From the NCBI GenBank assembly GCA_963971535.1, contig OZ020585.1, positions 160,359,933 through 160,423,932 on the forward strand: a DNA stretch of 64,000 nucleotides, written 5' to 3'. The DNA is from Notolepis coatsorum. Lineage: Eukaryota; Chordata; Actinopteri; Aulopiformes; Paralepididae. Position 1 is the stretch's first letter, and each line of letters opens with the position of its first letter. This document shows, piece after piece, positions 23,901 through 35,900 of the stretch. The position numbers and the translations under genes were made by a program. Below the pieces are notes generated by a model, which saw nothing but the letters and a program-made list of their open reading frames with translations, searched no databases and was not told where the DNA came from.

Positions 23901-26900
23901 ACAATTACATTATATAATCCAAGCCACAAATATAAATAAACTCACCCACCGTCGAACACACAGCCAGCTTGCTTCGATAGCTTGCTATAAGTAACGTTAC
24001 CTTGTTTACCTCTGACTAGTTGTGTTTTTTTATTGAGCAGTTTTTAATTATGACTAGCTTGCTTCAATAGTTTGCTATAACGTTACTTTATAAAGAGCAG
24101 CAGTTATATACAGTGTACTTCTGTCGCGTCCCAAATAGTAGGTACAACTCCTTTGTTTAGCACCATCCAGGATGCCACCCCAGCATCAAAAAATGTATTA
24201 TATACCCCACCATCGAACACACACAGTAACGTTAGATTGTATTGATGATAACATACCTCACCCCACCCCCCAAGGTCCCCCCCCCCACACACACAGTGAA
24301 CGTAGCAACAGTTAATTAGTTAGCTGGCTAATTACGACATATCTACTTACTACTTGTGTCGGGTCCCGAATAGTAGGTACAACTCCTTTGTTTAGCACCA
24401 TCCAGGATGCCACCCCAGCATCAAAAAATTTATTATATACCCCACCGTCGAACACACACAGTAACGTTAGATTGTATTGATGATAACATACCTCACCCCA
24501 CCCCCCAAGGTTCCCCCCCACACACACACAGTGAACGTAGCAACAGTTAGTTAGTTAGTTGGCTAATTACGACATATCTACTTACTACTTGTGTCGGGTC
24601 CCGAATAGTAGGTACAACTCCTTTTGTTTAGCACCATCCAGGATGCCACCCCAGCATCAAAAAGACCTTGATTGACAACGTCTTCGGTGGAAAAATGTGC
24701 AGTACAAACCAGAGTATGAGACGTTGGGACAGAACTAGGAGGGTCCCCAAAAACGAACTTGGTCCATTGCTGGCGAAGTTCGGCATCCACGGGAAAAGCG
24801 TGCAAAGACGTATTAGTAGCTTTACAGCCAGGAACAGAACATGTTCTGCGGGGTTTGCTCATCGTGGAAGATATGCAAGTGACTGCACTCCTGTTTCTAG
24901 GTAGTGTACCTCTCTATTCTTGGTAGAATGGGGGCGGGCATTAGCTCCAACCACAGAGCCAATCGCATCACTGTGCGCTACCCACAGCCCGAATGACGTG
25001 ACTCAGGCCTTCAAATCAAAATGACCCGATTTACTAGAGGACGAAAGGGGCTGGGCTGAATCGGAGCAATCCGCCAATATGGTATTTAGACCCTAAAACA
25101 CATTGATACGAACTCCTATTACTATAATACAATGCTAGAGACTGAAAAATGACATTTATAATGCATAGCCCCTTTAATGCCACAAAACGAATGTTTGTCA
25201 TTTTAACAGCAGATACTTTCTTAAATGCCATCTTCCCGAGAGAGGGGTGTTGACGGCTCTGATGGGTTCGCTTGGTTGTGTTATTAGCATTGAACAGCTA
25301 ACCGAAAGCTAGCGTTAACTAACGTTAAAGGTTTAGCCATAACGTTACCTTGGCTAAAGTTGGGGCTATTCATAATCCAGCAATAATGGCTGCAGACCTG
25401 CAAGCAAAGTACAGCAAGTTGGCAAAGGAGTATTCCAACGTAAATCACATTTTCACCAGTAACGTTAGTCTTTCCATCTCCCGGTAGCTCATGCTAGCTA
25501 ACCTAGCTCACGTTAGCGTCGTCACTGAGCGACCACCTCGCGTACACAATTAATGACATGTTGCGGACAGCCATATCGGTGACAATGTTTAGCTTTTAGT
25601 GCCAAATGATAAGAGTCTGAAGCGGAGTCTCAAAAAGAGAATGTTGAATATTTAGTAGTAACTTTGATGCAGTAGCTTGTGTGTGTGGGGGACTGGGGGC
25701 GGCGTTGTGCAGGACGCGACTGAACTTTTTTTTGCCTTTTGACGCGACACAAATTGATGGATATTTATCGGCTACTGCCATCGGCACATTCGAGCTTATC
25801 GGCCGATAGGCCGATTGCAGTCAACAAGGCACTTATCGGCCGATACCGATACCCGACCGATACATCGGTGCACCACTAGTTTTGGTCATATGCTCCCGAA
25901 ATGCTCCCGCTGTTTGGCTGCTTCTATCTGCAGTGAAAACTACTCCAATGTTTTAGAACCTAGTCATTGATTTAATTCAGGGTAACCTAAGATTAGCCGC
26001 GGAGCTAACGCTAGCTAACCAAGCGGATACAGACGCACCAATCACGCAACAGAGAGAGATAACAGCTGACTGGGCTCAGGTAGGGTGGGGGCGAGCGGGG
26101 ACTCCGGGGAGGGAGCCGTGTGTGTGCGCGCGCTGGTCTTCAGAAAGAACAGATGACAGAGGAGTCAGGAATTACGACCTGTTCAATGCAACTACAGTTC
26201 AATAGATTAAATTAGTTTAAGATATTGAACTGTAGGGGCGCCCCAGTGGCGAACCACATAGCGCGCTCAGCCGCGACACGGCCGACCCGGGTTCGACTCC
26301 CGAACCCGTCGTTATTTGCCGAATGTCTTCCCCCCACTCTGTCTCCCATTCCTCCTCTGTCTCTCTCTACTGGACTGCCCAGTAGCAATAAAGCGATAAA
26401 ACGCCAAAAAAATGTATCGTAAAAAAATATATATATATATATATTGAACTGTATTCGGGCGGTCAGGTGGCGTAGCGGAGATTGCGCTCGTCACCAATGC
26501 AGGAGATGCTGGGTTCGAGCCCAGCTCTCGGCGTTACTACCAGCTTGGCTGGCCGTTCATACTAATACAATTGGCAGTATTAGGGGGTGGGAAAGCTGGC
26601 GGGTGGGAATCTGCCGTTGTGGACAGCGACGCCTACAGGTCAGGTCTCTGCGCTTGCTAAGCGGGGCAGGACTTGGTGGAGATAGCGTGCCCTCCCACGC
26701 GTTACACTTCACCAATGAGAGTCCTCGCTGCCAAGTGGAAAGAGCGTCACTGGCTTGACGGCGCATGTCTCGGAGGAAGCGTGCGTTCGACATCAGGACA
26801 CCCTTGTACCGACTCGTGGGAGAACATGCGTACAACAACCAGGTAGGGGAGGGGGGGAATTGGCACAACGACTAAATTGGGACGGGGAGAAAATCAGAGA

Positions 26901-29900
26901 AAAGAATTGGAGAAAGAGAAGGTTAAAAAAAAATAAAAAGATATTGAACTGTAGTTGCATTCAACGGGTCGTTATTCAATAGATTAAATTAGTTTAAGAA
27001 TACAAAAATTCAAAAAATAAATTTAGTTTAAGAGAATCTCAAATACATTTTCTTTTTTTTACAGTTTTTGTATTTTTCTGACATGGGGGCTCAACAATAA
27101 ATGACAATCAGAAATGTCAAGTTGCATGTTGTTATTCTAACCAGCTTAGTTCTGTTGCATTTCCAATTTATTTATGTAAATTATAAATGTATCAGGAATC
27201 GATAAGGGAATCGACAAAGAATCGAATTGATACGCAGAATCGACAATTGAATCGTATCGATAAAATCTTATCAATTCCCATCCCTACATAAAACACAGAT
27301 AGCTTCAATCGCCGTAGAAATAAATATCAGAGGCGGCTAGGTGGTGCAGTGGGCAAGGCGCTCACCACCAATGCAGGAGACGCTGGCATTGCATTCGGCT
27401 TTGCTGGTCGTTCATACTAATACATTTGGCAGTATTAGGGGGTGGGAAGCTGATGGGTGGGGATCGGACGTTGTGGACAGCGACTCATACAGGTCGGTTG
27501 GTGCGCCTGCGCAGTAGAATCAGGAAGCGACGGGGGCGTCATCCCTCCAAAGCGCAGACCCCCGACGCTGAAAGATCGCGCTGTGCAGGTGAAAAGATGC
27601 GACGGCTGCTACCTCAAGTACCGGAGGGGACTCGTGCAATGTATGGCTTCGTCCACATTACAGCTGGCTTGTGGGAGGCATGGCCAAACAGCGTTCGAGA
27701 CAGGGGAGGGTAGAATTGGACGATACGAAATTGGGATGGGAGAAAAATAGAAAATGGGAGAAAAAGTAGATAAAAAAAAAAGAAATTAATATCAGATCAA
27801 CACAAGCTTTCATATATAGTTTCCTTACCTGGTCTCTGATGTAATGTAAAAAAGAATCCAAATATCTGATCACCATTCCAGTTATCCACAGCGATCCTGT
27901 CTCCGACGTTGTTGGGCATTGCACTTCAACGGGCGGGCGGGGTCAGTAGTCCAAACCATCCCTACAAGCGTGTGTTTTGCCGGAGTGTTTAGGACCCGCC
28001 CCCACGCCGCAGCTCGGTAGAGAAAAGAAACTAACCAGTTTCTAACGGGGTGCAATAATGGCCGAAGGCGTTAGAGGGCGGTATAAGACCGTCTGCCAGC
28101 TCAGACACATTCAGTACAGCATGCACAAGGTGCCCCGCTGAATTATGAATGGCAATTGCGAATAAAAGAAATACCGTAAGAAAAACGTAGATCTACGTTT
28201 CCGGCAACCAAATGGTTAATGAGTTATGAACAAAAATCCCATGATATGCGACTGTTAGGACTGTTTGTGGATGACCACAGACCTGTGGTCCCCAACACCT
28301 CTGGGGTCGAACACCATCTTCTCAGTCTTCTTAACATTTAAAACCAGACAGTTATTGTCGCACCAATTTACAAACCGCTGGATTTCCGAATAATAGTCAG
28401 CTAGGTCACTGTCATTCTTAATTAGAGCTAAAATGGCAATGTCATCAGAAAATGTAATGATCCGGTTGTTAGGATAGATGCTTCTGCACTCGTTTGTATA
28501 TAAGGTAAAAAGCACAGGGGAACTTACTATATACCCTGGGGCAGGGGTGTACAGTGCGACATATATCTCGCACGTGCTACAGCAACAGCTGTCTGTGCGA
28601 TGGATGGATTTACTTCAGTAGCACTGGTGCGATAGGGATTCGGTTCATATAGATACTCTTATTTTGAAAATCCTGTAGCGGGTCTCATTTCTGCCCACGC
28701 GCAGCTCCAGCTAGGCTCCGAAAGCTAGCAACGTTCAGGTGCATATGATACTCTTATTTTGAAAAAACTCTTGTGACAACTCGACGAGTCGTATCCGCCC
28801 TATCCGTGCTTCTGCTAGAAGAGCAGCGCGTTGGTCGGTTGGTGCACGTTAACACAGCAGTGCGCCTACACGTCCCGAAATAAGTCTGTGGTGTTTTTTC
28901 TTTCTCGCAACGGGTCAAATGCATCTACATGCTTTGCACCGTCGCCATTCCTTTATGCGCACATCGCCCGAAATTAACGTTTATGTACCATTACAATCAC
29001 TACAACGTTAGCAAGCTAACAAGCTAATCCTGATCAGAGGGCGCAGAGCCAGCAGACACAGTGTGGAAAGGGAAATGGGGGGCACTCTCTCCCCTTCCCT
29101 GTGTGTGTGTGTGTGTGTGCGTGCGTGCGTTTGGAAAGACGATGAAGTCACTAGTCAGGACTCAGGACAGGAGTATATTATAGTAAACTGAGGATGGACA
29201 GATAATGATGATATTCAAATACAAGTTTCGAGAGGAGTGGAAGTTTGAAGACAGACTAGACTACAATATGATGCGGGGGTGGTGAGTTGAAACAGTGTGT
29301 GTGAATGAATGAATGAAAACTTTATTTAACAGATTGCAGAATGGGTACAGTACGGCTCAATACACACAATTGTTAAGGGGATGCAGACCAGAGAAAGACG
29401 TTTGTCTTGTTTACATCAGGGTCCCCCATTGTGTGTGTGTGTGTGTCCCAACCGACCCCACTTCTATGTTTCAATAAATTATTTGCATTTAAAACTATTA
29501 ACGCTGACTCATTCCTTCAGTCCACTCAAAATTATGCTAATATTCCTTATGTTGTTTATGATATTAATTTAAAATAGCATATGAGAGTATCATAGTAATA
29601 ATAACACATGGCGATATACTAAATGACAGCCAAACATGGCACTGCAACTAAATAACACAAATACAATAGGCACATTTGTGACTGTTACAAATATAACACG
29701 TTTTATACTTGTGCTACAAGATTTTGGCCTGTGCTACAAAACTATCAACCTCTGTAGCACCAGTGCTATGTGCAAAAAAAGTTAACGTACAGCCCTGCCC
29801 TGGGGAGCTCCAGTGCTCAGGGTTCTAGATTATGAAAGAGTGCCGTTAACACTGACCCGCTGTGTACGGTTAGTTAAAAAGGAATGAGGGTGGACATTAA

Positions 29901-32900
29901 GCCGATTCAACTTCTCAATTAAAAGGTGCGGCTGTACCGTATTAAATGCTGAACTAAAATCTACAAATAAAAGTCGGACATAAGAGGTAGGGTCCTCTAA
30001 GTGCTTAGATATTAAATGAACCATGGCTGAGGCTGCATCATCAGTACCTGTATTACACTATATAAGCAAACTGAATCGGATCCAAAAAAACAGCTGATTT
30101 TCACTAGATTGATCATTATTTTCTCTAAACACTTCATGACCACTGAGGTCAAAGCAACTGGTCGAAAGTCATTACCGGTACTTTCCTTGCAGCTTGCTTT
30201 CTTAGGAACAGGAATAATAATAGTCTTTCCAGGTGGACGGAACAGTGTGAGAGTCCAGAGACTTCTGGTAGATTGGGCACCAGGCCTCTGCCAGCTCCTC
30301 ACTGCATGACTTCAGCACGAGGCCAGAGATCCGGTCCAGAGGCCTTCCCGGGGCAGATGTTGGAGAACAGTTTCTGAGCCACACGTGGCTCAATTGTAAT
30401 GGGTTCTGATGCAGGTAGTGCCTGGAGAGCCGTTACTTGCTCCTGTGAGAAGTCGGCAGTCTCAAACCTGGCATAAAAGTTATTAAGTTCATTGGCCTTC
30501 TCACCCTCATTTAGAACACATTTATTTGTCACATATAAAGTACAGGTACATCAGGGCTGTACAGTGCGACGAGGACATCGCATATTGAGCCTAAATATAG
30601 CCTGTGCGAGTGGAAAATAATATTTGGGGGCAACCTTGCGAGTAGTGATTTCAACCCTTTCACTCCTAAATGAATCAATACAAATTGGATACAAAAATAG
30701 TAAAACATTAGCCTACAACCAGGGCTATACAGTGCAACATAATGTTGCGGTACTATGAAAAAATCTGTCTGCGATGAATGAATTTACTGCGATAGCCTGT
30801 GTGAAAGAAATAATTTACGTGTGAAGTGAATCTGGGCCACGCTATTCTACTTATCATGCGATTAAAGACCATGTCTGTGTAGAGTCCATACATCCAACAC
30901 CAAATCCCATAATTCCTAGCGAACAATCGAAACGAAATTCCGTGAAGATGAAAATTAATGTGGCCTATTGCATCGCCAAAGAAGAACTTCCTTTCAATAA
31001 GTTTAAGCCGCTAATTTTGCTCTGCAAGAAGAACGGAGTGGTTATCAGTCCATCTTATGACAACCACGTCCGATGTTGAGAGATGATAAGAGACCATAGC
31101 CGATTAAATTAAGTCTGATCTGGCAGTGATGATTGACAGGGACACGGACACTTCTAACTAGGGCCACCTTCGATTTATTTTTTTGGAATTCAAAGCTTCG
31201 GGGCCGAGATTCGATTTTAATTCGAAGCTTCGAGATTAAAAAGAAATGTTTATGTTGTGGGACTTGTACAGCACTTTGTTCAACTTTGTCAGTGCTGTAA
31301 AGTTGAAACCTTTTTAAATCTTAGACAAACAAAACACTTTGCTTTCATGAAATATTGTAAGCCGTCATTTGAGGCTTTATAAAAGCAGCACAATGAACAC
31401 AAATCTGTCAGTGCAGAGTCTGACCTCATCTTAAATAACAAACAGCATTGCTTGTTGTAGTTAACAAAGAGGCAGAGTTGATTTACCAAAAAAATAAAAC
31501 AAATCATATTTTATTTTTTTTATAATCTAATTTTATTTTCCATGCCCATCGAACGAAGCTTCGAAGTATTTAAGACAGCCCTACTTTTAACAAATGTCAG
31601 CCATGCATTAGGTGAGTAGCCCACTATTAGGACGTTTTTCAATACTTAAATACTGTACTTAAATAAAGTATCAACCTATCTATATATATCTAATAACGAG
31701 ACAATATGCAAATAAGATAATACTAATAATTGTCACGGTTCCCCGTATGAAAGTGGCTTGCGACTTACTGCTGGTAAAATCACTGTTTATTTGTCGTTTT
31801 GCATAGTATTACATTCCTCTTCTATAAACAATCAAAGTCCCACCGTAAGAGCCTCAGACGGGTCAATTAAACCTTTTTGATTAGAGTCTTTCCTTCGAGC
31901 TAAGTTGAACTGAACATTTCACTGTCAAAAGCGCAAACTTAAACAAGGTTGCGTCGCAACACTGTTTTCAAAATAAAGGTCACATATACAAATACCGTAG
32001 TAGGCCTCTCAATTCTTATAAAAAAAGTCCCGGATATACATAAATTGGCATAGATCTCTATAAACGGCCCAACACATTGATCACTTTAGGCACACACTGA
32101 AACCAGTAACATCACAAATATGAAGCAGGTAATTACCCATAAAAATTATAAACCTTTCATGGGGTTATTTACAATAATAATAATTAATTTTATTTCTAAA
32201 GCACTTTTCATTGTGAAACAAAGGTATGCAGAGTTTCTTGTACTCCTGATTAATGCAATGGTGTGTGTTGTGGTGATCTCATTCAATGAGCACTACAAGT
32301 GCACACACACACACAGTTTGTTGTTTTTGTTCTATTAGTGATTTACACACTTTCTCAGTTGGTTCATTATAAAAGATACAAACCTGAAAACAAAAGCACT
32401 TAAATGTTAAATAAAAGGACCACAGTAATGAGGCAGGAGGAACATATTTTTTTGCACTATAATGGTAAAATTGTTATTTAAAAAAAGTGCCCCTAAAGAA
32501 TATTCTGTGCCCCTATTGAAAAAGCTTAGCGTACAGCCCTGACATTGCAGTGAGATGCTTGGTTCATACACATACAGCTCATTATAGTAATATTCCACAA
32601 TTATTACATTTGGTAGTAATAATGGCACACATAAATTCACACAAACATGCGCATTTGTTGATACATGCAGGACTAGTCTTGAGACAGACGTATGTGTATC
32701 TCCGCTGCCATGTTAGGTGCGGAAATTGGCATTAATAAATGAGATGTCATGTTCTACAGTAGGACTTACTACTACCCATTAAAACAAGTAATTTGAATAA
32801 TAGAAGCTTACTTTGCTGGAACGATTCATTTAGAACGTATACAGTGCGTGTGTGTACGTGTGTTTTTTTGTGTGCGCTCGCACGCTGAGGCTCGCTAAGC

Positions 32901-35900
32901 CTTTCTCCACGCATATTTATTTCTGGAGCATTTCTTTATCCACTCTGGTTGGATGGTGTATTGTACTTGTGCTGTATAATAACAATACATTTTAATCTAA
33001 TCTCGTTTTGAGATGAGTCGCAAATTGCTTCCTGTTGAATGGATCGGTTGAGTGAAATGCAGACTCTACTTTCCCCCGTTTACGCTTGTCTTCACAGCTT
33101 AGAATATGACACGCCCACTGATGATGTCACGGTTCGCACGGAAAAACCAAAAACATTTATGTTCCAGCTGAGCACCAACTTTTCAAGTTCCGAACCAATT
33201 AATCCCAGTGTGTGAACTCACCGGCCGGTTCGAGATTAGGTTCTGGAACCGGCACGGAGCCCAGCCGGTGGGAAAGGCCTATTGGGAGACCTTTTAGCTG
33301 GGGCCATATTTGTCATAAACTTCATAGAGTCCCACAATCTTTTTCATAAATAGAGATGGTATGACTTCTACTGACCAGCAGTGTAACTAATAAGAGTAGG
33401 ATATGTACAGATATAGATATAGTAAGGGACTATGTGCAGGTAAGTACAGACTGGTGTGGATAGGTATATATGCAGTGTGAATACATATATATGTAGTATA
33501 TACAGCATTATAGTACAGTAAGGAGTCCCACCCTAACCTAACCTTAGTATACACTAAATTATGGTATTACCGGTAACTGTAAATATTGCTTCACAAACAA
33601 ATTCAAATGTTAACAATGTTTTCATTAAACAGCCTCAATCAAATACATAGGCCCTAATATTAATAAGATATATGTGTAAATACTACAGTACATGGTGTCC
33701 TGGACCTACATTATGTAAACAGCTTGAATCCGGCTCATGTTTGTTTGACGGCTGCTGCACCTTGTTTGCTCTCCTCTCAGGCGAGGTGCTGACATTCCTG
33801 GACTCCCATGTTGAATGCAACGTGGGTTGGCTGGAGCCCCTGCTGGAGAGAGTGTACCTGGACCGGAGGAAGGTGGCCTGTCCTGTCATCGAAGTCATCA
33901 GCGACAAGGATATGAGGTGAGGCCAATAGGGCTGAGCCCAAACGTTCGAATGTTCGGACCTTACGTTGGCATTCGAATTCTGAATCAACATTTCTTCACA
34001 GAGCGGCTACGTGGCGTAGTGGGCAAGGCGCTTGCCACGAATGCGGAGACGCTGGGCTCGCCTGTTCGAGCCCAGCGCTCCACATTGCTTTCAGTTTAGC
34101 TGGTCGTTCATACTAATACACATTGGCCGTATTAGGGGGTGGGAAACTGATGGGTGGGGATCGGGCGTTGTGGACAGCGACTCCTACAGGTCGGTTGGTG
34201 CGCCTGCGCAGTAGAATCAGGAAGTGTCGGGGGCAGCGTGAGCCTCCCACACGTTACTCCTCGCCACTGAGAGATCGAGCTGCGCAGGTGAAAAGATGCG
34301 ACTGCTGTTACCTCAAGTACCGGAGGGGACTTGTGCTATGTATGACTTAGTCCACATTGCAGCCGGCTTGTGGGAGGCAAGAAACAGCGTTCGTGACAGG
34401 GGAGGGTTGAATTGGATGATACGAAATTGGGATGGGAGAAAATATAGAAAATGGGAGAAAAAGTGGATAAAAAAAAAACTTTTCTTCACAGTTGCAGATA
34501 AAGATTAGGCTACACTAATATTATACTATTATAGTATATGACTCGTCGTAAAAATTTAAATAAAACATTTATCATAAATGATGTAGCCTATCTGCATCCG
34601 CTTGGCACTCGGCGCTCCATCAAGACGTCACCATCACTTTCGTACCAACCGTGCCCTTATTGGATTATTTATGTCGACGAAACAGATGAGTTATATTCAT
34701 TAAAGAGTGTTGATTTAATTAAAAAAATACTTATTCAAATTGAGGATTTAGTTTGAAGATACTTTTTTTTGTAATATTTTTATTTATTTAATTAAAAACG
34801 AAGGTTTGAACATCCGTTCGAAAAACCCTGACGAAGTTCGAAGCCCAAAAACGGGCTTCGGGGACAGCTCTAGATGCCAACGGTCAACGGCACACTGGGA
34901 CTAACCCCTCCATGTGGCCACAGCAACACTGGGACTAACCCCTCCATGTGGCAACACACTGTGGCTAACTCCTCCATGTGGCAACACACTGGGACTAACC
35001 CCTCCATGTGGCAACACACTGGGACTAACCCCTCCATGTGGCAACACACTGGGACTAACCCCTCCAAGTGGACGTGGCAGTTCATTGGTCGTCGCTGGTC
35101 GGCCAAGCTGTGATGCCAGAACTCATCATAATATTCATCTAAATAGAGTCCGACCCTAACCTAAAATTGAGTCCCACCTAACTTAAAATAGAGTCCAACC
35201 CTCACCTAAAATAGAGTCCGACCCTCACCTCCAACTCAACACCAGTAAGACCAAGGAGCTGGTGGTGGACTTCCGGAGGGGCAAGAAGAGGCCCCCCCCC
35301 GATTCCCATCACCATCCGAGGGGTGGAGGTGGAGGTGGTGGACTCATATAAGTTCCTTGGGGTACACCTGAACAATAAACTGGACTGGTCGGATAACACA
35401 GAGGCCCTCTACAGGAAGGGACAGAGCAGGCTGTTCTTCCTGAGGAGACTCGGGTCCTTCAACGTGTGCAATAGACTGCTGCAGTCATTTTACCAGTCTG
35501 TAGTGGCCAGCGTCCTCTTCTATGCTGTGGCATGTTGGGGAGGCTACATCAACTCAAGGGACACCAACAAGCTGGTGAGGAAGGCTAGCTCTGTGGTGGG
35601 AGTCGAGCTACCTAGACTAGAGGTGATGGCAGAGAGGGGGATGAGAAGGAAGCTGGCTGCCATCATGGAGAACCCCTACCACCCCCTCTACGACGAGCTA
35701 GTCAAGATGAGAAGCTCGTTCAGCCACAGACTCATACCCCCCCGACACTCAACTAACCGCCTCGGACAGTCCTTCATACCAGCGGCCATCAGGCTCCACA
35801 ACAGTGGGCAGCGACTAGCGGCCTCCAGGCTCCACAACAGGGGGCAGCGACTGCTGCCAGACATTGACCTAGGACTAATAGGAACCCAAGGAGGACAATA

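Larger units (their letters stand above)
23409..25177. mobile_element. Kolobok-like TTAA element with THAP gene
   Basis: TTAA at 23409-23412 and 25174-25177, with TIRs AGGGGCTATGCATTGC and ATAATGCATAGCCCCT. Copy B of the host hAT (about 39405-39425) has the uninterrupted site, AACGTTAATGCC. The combination of TTAA, an AGGGG terminus and a THAP domain is the Kolobok pattern. Only the N-terminal THAP part of a transposase is visible, so the copy is probably internally deleted. Confidence 0.78.
22602..25878. mobile_element. hAT-like element (GCACCGATA family), copy A, carrying a Kolobok-like insert
   Basis: The ends are TAGGGATGCACCGATATG and GATACATCGGTGCACCACTA, with 8-bp duplication GTTTTGGT at 22594-22601 and 25879-25886. 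It is colinear with copy B at 38583-40080 apart from the TTAA element at 23409-25177. Confidence 0.9.
26176..26970. repeat. Inverted repeat (28-bp arms) holding two SINEs
   Basis: The arms 26176-26203 and 26943-26970 share ATGCAACTACAGTTCAAT in inverted orientation with two mismatches over 28 bp. Without the SINEs they would lie about 40 bp apart. Confidence 0.7.

Noticed and set aside
26235-27782. Functional tRNA genes suggested by B-box motifs
   Set aside because: The tRNA-like heads do not fold as complete cloverleaves, continue into SINE bodies with A-rich tails, and have target duplications.
26444-27924. Frames of 80-104 codons on both strands
   Set aside because: They fall in SINE bodies and recur, shifted, in the other SINE copies (10526, 34001); not genes.
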